Assembly: GCA_030407005.1 (NCBI GenBank)
Contig: JAUDYN010000004.1
Coordinates: 1,116,001 to 1,180,000 of the forward strand
Origin: Desarmillaria ectypa
Lineage: Eukaryota; Basidiomycota; Agaricomycetes; Agaricales; Physalacriaceae
DNA: 64,000 nt
Reading direction: 5' to 3'
The position numbers were made by a program, and so were the translations under genes. The notes below the pieces were generated by a model that worked only from the letters and a program-made list of their open reading frames with translations, was not told the DNA's origin and did no database searches. Shown one piece after another: positions 58,901 through 64,000 of this stretch. The stretch's first letter is position 1. Every line of letters starts with the position of its first letter.

Positions 58901-60304
58901 CCAAATGTTATGGTCCCCACCTTCCAGTTGATGAAAGGATTGTAGCATTTAAGCCAGTCATGGCCCAAGTACATGGTCTTGGAGCCTAAGTCAGTGACTG
59001 CAAGGTCAATTCGTTCACTGTGGTCTCTGATCATCATTTGGAGTTCCACAAATTCTGTGATATCACCTACTTTGTTGTGCATTCCATTGGCATTATAGAC
59101 TGGTATTGGGGTGGCAGCCTTTCAAGTGTCCAGCTGATGCTGCTGGACATAGGTTCAGTTGATAGAGCTGCCTGTACAGCTGCTATCCAACAATGCACAG
59201 GTTGTCAATGTCTGCTTCCCAGTACATGGGGAGAGTTGGATATCCACCAGAAAGTCTTGACCTGAGCTTCTGGTACCACGGATATAGCAGATTGGTTTGT
59301 GGAGTTCATAGAGCTGTTTGCATGCAGCATTTCCTCCAGTTCTCAAGCTCTGAATGAGCTCATCATCTATCTCTCCAATTTGTTTGGGGTGTACCCAAAT
59401 GGAAAGAACTGCTTTGGCAGCTGCCAAATCCTTGGAACTGCATACAGTGTGCAGAGTCCAATCAATCCCAAATGGTCTGTACCATTGAGGATCATCCTGC
59501 TTCCCCATACATTCAGAAGACTTTGGGTTTCACTCCCCAGTGTATTGGGAAGTTTCTGGTACCCTCTTGTTAAGGTGGGTATTGGGTTCAGTGCTTCCCC
59601 ATGCATTTGGAAGACTTTGAGTTTGGGATACTGGCTTTGGACTGGCTGGCTTGCTATAATCAAAAAGCAGTATCATCTTCTTCATCGGGTACTTCGATGA
59701 TAGTGGTTCTGCTGAAATGCCCCCTCTTTATTGCCTGAGTGCTAGCAACTTCCCCCTATTCTTCAGCTCTAGTTCACTTGGGAACTTCCCAGGCCTCAGA
59801 AGGAGTCTGGTATCAGCTTAAGACATCCAAGGTTCCACTTCTACTAGCTGTTGCAGCAGAGTACTGAGCTTTTGCAGCTGGGGCAAATCTCATCAGCATT
59901 GTCATCAGCTGCACTACCGGCTGGTCTCCCACCAGTCTGACTAGCACGTGGCCCCACTCCTAGCCTTAGTTAGAGGTGCTCTCCTGGTCCCCCGCTGACC
60001 CTGGCGAGGCTGGTGGGCTTGTCCCTCCACTCAAGGAGGACACTGGTGCATTCAGACTTCTGGGAGGCCTAAAGGAGTCTCACCTACTAGCCTCTGCCTG
60101 TCGCTGATCACTCAGCAGCATATCTGGTGAGCTAAGCTCATTGGACTTTGTGGCAGTGCCAGCACCACCTGGCAAGTCCCACACCTCATTGGGGGCTCAG
60201 GAATTGTCACTACAGATATCTATGTCAGCTTCTGAGAGGAGGATGACATACCTGTTTTTTGTTGATTCTTGATTAGTCTTTGGCTTTGGGGTTTGTGAAG
60301 TCAT
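55916..60304 (-). pseudogene. pol of the minus-strand gypsy copy, 3' end lost
   Basis: Reads from ATG 60304 leftward: protease LLDSSCTGSSIN (glycine lost), RT (58520-57700) with YLDN instead of YLDD, RNase H, integrase finger CETCQQTKSDTQ (about 56950), SDxGPQF region and HPQTDGQTDRVNQEVEKYL (about 56590), then KLPPHWKIHARFNEKLLTPY and EEYEIEEVLDSHTRKV (55950-56138). It stops inside the linker before the chromodomain at 55916, where repeat X joins. Many stops, mainly TGA at arginine positions, some shared with the complete element and some different. Confidence 0.85.
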
Positions 60305-60391
60305 GATAGGTATATTGTTTTTTATACATAATTGTCTATTATCATAATAGTCAGTCCAACCTATGGAAACCGAGGACTCACCTTCAGACTT

Positions 60392-60426
60392 GGTCGTGCA
60401 AGGGGAATCGAACCCTTGTCAACCTA
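60392..60426 (-). promoter_or_regulatory. Hairpin at the gag stop codon of the minus-strand copy
   Basis: On the minus strand TAG (60426-60424) is followed by GGTTG..CGACC (outer stem, one G.U) and CAAGGG..CCCTTG (inner stem) around TTCGATTC. GGTTCGATTCC is also a match to the tRNA B-box/T-arm consensus. It is the counterpart of 39140-39174. Confidence 0.6.
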
Positions 60427-62698
60427 GTCTTTTACATTCTCAATCCTGGACGTAACTGGCACCACTTCATCAGTGGGCCCCAGGGATCTCACAATGTTCT
60501 TCTCTTTTCTTATAGGGCAATTTTTGCTCAGATGACCTTTCTCATTGCACCTGAAGCAGTGCCCCTCAGCTCATTGCTGGTCTAAGTCCATGGGCTTCCC
60601 TGCCCCTCCATATGTCATCCACTGACCAGTTCCAGTGTCCCGACTGGTACTGCTGCCAGCAGTCGGCTTTGGGGCTGAGAAACTTATTGCCCCAGTGGCA
60701 GCTTTGCCACTGGGCTGCTGTTGTTGGGGATGTGGGCCCTGCTTCTGGCCATCCCTGAGTGTACTTGTGGTCTGGTCAAAGACCCACTTCTGCTGTCTCT
60801 CTTCATACATGTGCAAAATGTGCTCCTTCCATTTGGGGTATGAGCACAGGATATTGATGCCCATATTTGAGATGAAAGTCATGTAGGAGGATAGTACTCC
60901 TAGTTGGATGGCTTTCACCATCACGCCATGCTCTACTTCATCAGTCCTTTGGCCTGCTAGCTTGGCTTCTTCCTCAAGCTTCTGAAAATAGTGAGAGGTG
61001 GGCTGTGCTCCCATGCAAAGGTCAAACATTTGCTTTTTATGGATCTTCTCAATGGCAGAATCCCAGAATTGTCATGTGACTAGGTCGATGAAGTCAGCCC
61101 AGTCGGGATATCTGAAATGGGCAGTGGTCTCATCATAGGAGTCACCTATCCAGTATTCAGGTCTCTTGTAGACCCACCAGTCTTTAGTGGCACCCTTGAA
61201 GTGAGGCATCATGAATAGTACCAGATATGATGGCACCTGGAAATAATGATGGAACACTTCAAAATAGGTGATGCAATTGCCTATGAAGCATTCGATATCA
61301 TCATGATCCCCTTTGAATAGGGAGAGGACCTTGATGAGGGTCAGTTTGATGCCCAGGTATGGGGCATCAGTGGTGGCATTTCCAACAGGGTTGGAGGGAC
61401 CCTTGCTGGGGGGTGGTCTTGGGATTGAGTAGCGATCCAGCCTTGGACCCGGGTAGCCTCTTGGCAGCTCACCCGATGGTCTGCCCCTCTTGGGCTCTTT
61501 CCCCTTCTCCTGATCACAGAGGTAATCTATCATCATCTTGTGGGTGGATTCCTCCTGGTCTAGCTCCTCACACATTTCCACAGTGCACCTCTCCTTCTTG
61601 GCCAGCATGGTTTTCATCTGCTGATAGATTTCTTCTGCTGTGGCAGGGGTTCTTGACACCCCTGCAGTAGTGCTTCCTGCAGGGATGTTTTCTGCTTCCA
61701 TGTCTTCTCCTGCCCCTGCAAAAAGAAGACTGCCACCCTGATAGGGGTAGTAACCTTGGTGACATACCCAATAATGCAGGGGTGAGTCAGAAAGTGGTCA
61801 TGGCTATGCAACTGGGGTATCTGGTGGATGATCTGGATATATTTCATATTGGGGCTGGTGGTAGTCCAGCCTGCCATAATAACCTGTATCATAGGTTAAT
61901 ATATCATACTGGGGCCTTTGTCCCCAATCACTCCTCTCTTGCCACCTCCAGCCTTCATAAGTGCCAGAGGGTCTGTTCCAGCTCTCTCTGTTCCTCCTGA
62001 TCTCAGGCTCAAAGCCCTGGAAATAGATCCCTGGCAGAGGGGTGGAAGAGACTTCTGTCCTGGTTTGCCCGTATCCAGGAATTGATGATGGCAGCCTGGT
62101 CTGGGCCTCGAATAGGGTCCTCTCAATTAAGGGCCAGCCACTCATCCATCTCTGGTCTGGGCTCATTCCAGAGGTCTCAGGCTTCAACATCTTGGTGTTG
62201 AACTTCCCATGTGGCAGTCCTGAAGGGACCAAATATTCTTTGGTCGACCTTGGAGAGGTCAGGCTAGATAAAATCCCCCCCATTTGGGTTGAAGAGGTTA
62301 TCAGGAGCACAGGGAGGGGCCAGAGTCAGGGCGTTGTACTTCCCATCAGACTCGTCATCAGAGATTTCGATGACGGGGAGGGAGAAGGTGGAGATTGACC
62401 CTCCTTGAGGCTAATTTTCATGGCCCCAAGGGCTGTAGGGGTGGTTTCAATCCATGGTAGGATCGTCAGGGTTTCAGGGTCCATGGTAGGACCCATTGTC
62501 ACTGTCTGGAGAGGGAGAGCAGGAATGTACATGCTAGTGTTGCTGGTCGAGGGTGGGGGTTGTGGGATGAGGGGGAGGGCTCGGGTAAGGGGGCAGAGCA
62601 TCGTCAAGCATAACCCAAATATCCCTCACATATTCTTGGGCCACTGTGTAGGCAGCAGTAGGTTGTTCCATCTGGTACCAGAGTAGAACTGCCCATGC
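60424..62698 (-). pseudogene. gag of the minus-strand gypsy copy, 5' end separated by repeat X
   Basis: Zinc knuckle CFRCNEKGHLSKNC (about 60525-60570), capsid TDAPYLGIKLTLIKVLSLFK and EVFHHYFQVPSYLVLF (61072-61701), and the proline-rich upstream region (61804-62607). In-frame TGA at about 60571 and others break it. Its upstream part beyond 62698 is replaced by repeat X copy C. Confidence 0.78.
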
Positions 62699-64000
62699 TG
62701 ATATGCCATCTATGCATTCACACCTAGATTTTGTGATTTTGTAACAATACTATTGCACATCTATTCAATACTAGTGATACATAGAGGACTATAGCTGAGG
62801 CTTTGAGCTGATAGTTAAAAGCAGTAAGCAACTGGTAGAGCCAGAACTTAGATGCAACATCATTAGTGGGTTAAATCTACCAGCCAGCCAGACTAGTAAC
62901 TCGAATGCTAGCAGGACTAAGTGAAATACAGCCACTAGCAAACAAAGGATGCTACTAGCACACCAAAACCAGGAGCAGAGTACACAGATCTCATCAAGTT
63001 CTGTCACTAGCAGCCCAGACTGGGCATAAATGCCTAAGTCAGGATAACTAGTCACATGGCAATCTTGAAACAGGACTTAGAAATAAATTAGGAATGGATT
63101 AACCTTGAGCCCAGATCCAACTATTTTGATATAGATCTCTTATGATCAATGCTAGTGGAGCTGGACTGCACCCTCAATCATGATCGGATAGCTGTTACAG
63201 GTACCAATATCCAGATATTCATATAACTGCATTACTAGGGTATGTAGTTGTGCCAAGGGTGCGGAAAGACCAACTGTGGAGTCTCTAGACCAAATATTTG
63301 AAAAGAAAACTGACTAGACTGACTATTGTGTGATTATTCACCATTATTTGTGACTAGCCAAGAAATCCTTACCAATATACCCTATACCCAGATGATATTT
63401 ATAGTTCTGCCTCAGTAGTAGATAAGTAGTGGGATGGGCACTTGTGCAAAGCAGGCAAGCCATCCCCGCAGTTGAGCCCTCACTGGTAGTAACTGGTGTC
63501 CCCAATTAAAGGCTTTTGTGCTTAACCTCGACAAAGTGATTAATAGTTGCTAAGTCACCCATAGAATTGCATTGAATTGAAGTCCATTAGAGTCACTGTT
63601 GTGTCCTGCAAAGGTCCAGAGTGTTTTGAAGTTAGTTCAAGCAAAGTTCTCAGAGTTATAGTATCATTCTTAGGCCAAGAGTGCCACTAGTTAGCCAAGA
63701 GTGCGACTGGTCAAGTGTTTATCACTTGTAGGAAGCAGTATAGGGCCAAGAGTGCCACCAGTCTGAAGCAGTTTCAGTCAGAACAAGTGCAGTAACTCAA
63801 ACTAAGTCACTCTTATCCAATTGTGTCTTACCCACCTCACTAGTATGAGTAGTACTTTGTATAAACTCACTAGTAATGAATAAAACATCTTAAAGACAAT
63901 TGTACTTGATTATTGAAGTCTGCAGAGTGCTTCCATCATACTTGAAACTGCTCAAATTCAATATTGGTGATTAAGTGTAGAGTAGTAAGAGGTTTAGTGT
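62699..64000 (-). mobile_element. Repeat X, copy C (long LTR-like, runs off the window)
   Basis: Inverted relative to copy B; begins TGATATGCC on the plus strand (the reverse complement of B's end). From the alignment with B, 59 bases remain outside the window. Stretches compared over 63481-63900 are identical to B. Confidence 0.75.

Noticed and set aside
60392..60424. A tRNA gene on the minus strand
   Set aside because: The T-arm/B-box-like sequence is clear, but there is no A box, D arm, anticodon arm or acceptor 5' half upstream, and the same spot in the other copy is gag/pol sequence. It is treated as a hairpin within the retroelement.

Overview
The window is a piece of a nuclear genome from a filamentous basidiomycete, most likely an agaricomycete. 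The signs are dense genes with many 45-60 bp GT..AG introns, F-box-like proteins with the agaric RLPxEVL motif, a Zn(II)2Cys6 regulator, a serine/threonine-rich GPI protein, and decayed chromodomain Ty3/gypsy retrotransposons. There are no prokaryotic features, rRNA genes, tRNA genes or CRISPR arrays.

Bases 1-34,214 are gene-bearing. In order: an MFS monocarboxylate-type permease (minus, runs off the left edge); a 4.5-kb stretch without a convincing gene but with a diverged duplication; an F-box-like gene and a divergent unknown gene; the RNA polymerase III largest subunit (minus) sharing a 272-bp promoter with the proteasome alpha-1 subunit; a small KGD4/YMR31-type mitochondrial gene; eIF3e; a truncated polyprenyl synthase fragment; pyridoxamine 5'-phosphate oxidase; a GPI-anchored Ser/Thr protein; a mitochondrial FAD/folate-type carrier; mitochondrial IF-3; a 911-residue PPR protein; an F-box pseudogene; a Zn2Cys6 transcription factor; and a heat-shock-factor-type regulator. 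The conserved genes are core functions (transcription, translation initiation, proteasome, mitochondria, vitamin B6), so this half is ordinary euchromatin.

From about 34.3 kb to the right edge the window is a nested retrotransposon island. A LINE fragment comes first. A structurally complete Ty3/gypsy chromovirus follows (35978-44615, 424-bp LTRs, 5-bp target duplication CTATG). Then come an old relative with a degenerate LTR, gag and protease, a solo LTR with target duplication AGAAC, two 5'-truncated-type LTR-gag pieces, and a large minus-strand copy of the same family running from chromodomain (55.9 kb) to gag (62.7 kb). An unrelated long LTR-like repeat of about 1.36 kb, called X here, occurs three times (48896, 54555, 62699). 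Two X copies are almost identical and inverted around the minus-strand element, which points to an inversion.

The most interesting signals are in this gypsy family. (1) Its Gag appears to begin with a hydrophobic, membrane-spanning segment that is recognisable in four copies. (2) The gag stop codon UAG sits at the base of a hairpin that looks like a tRNA acceptor/T-arm minihelix and is kept, with pair changes, in two diverged copies. (3) The copies are inactivated mainly by CpG-to-TpG/CpA decay that turns CGA arginine codons into TGA. All readings were made by eye; no search or folding program was run.
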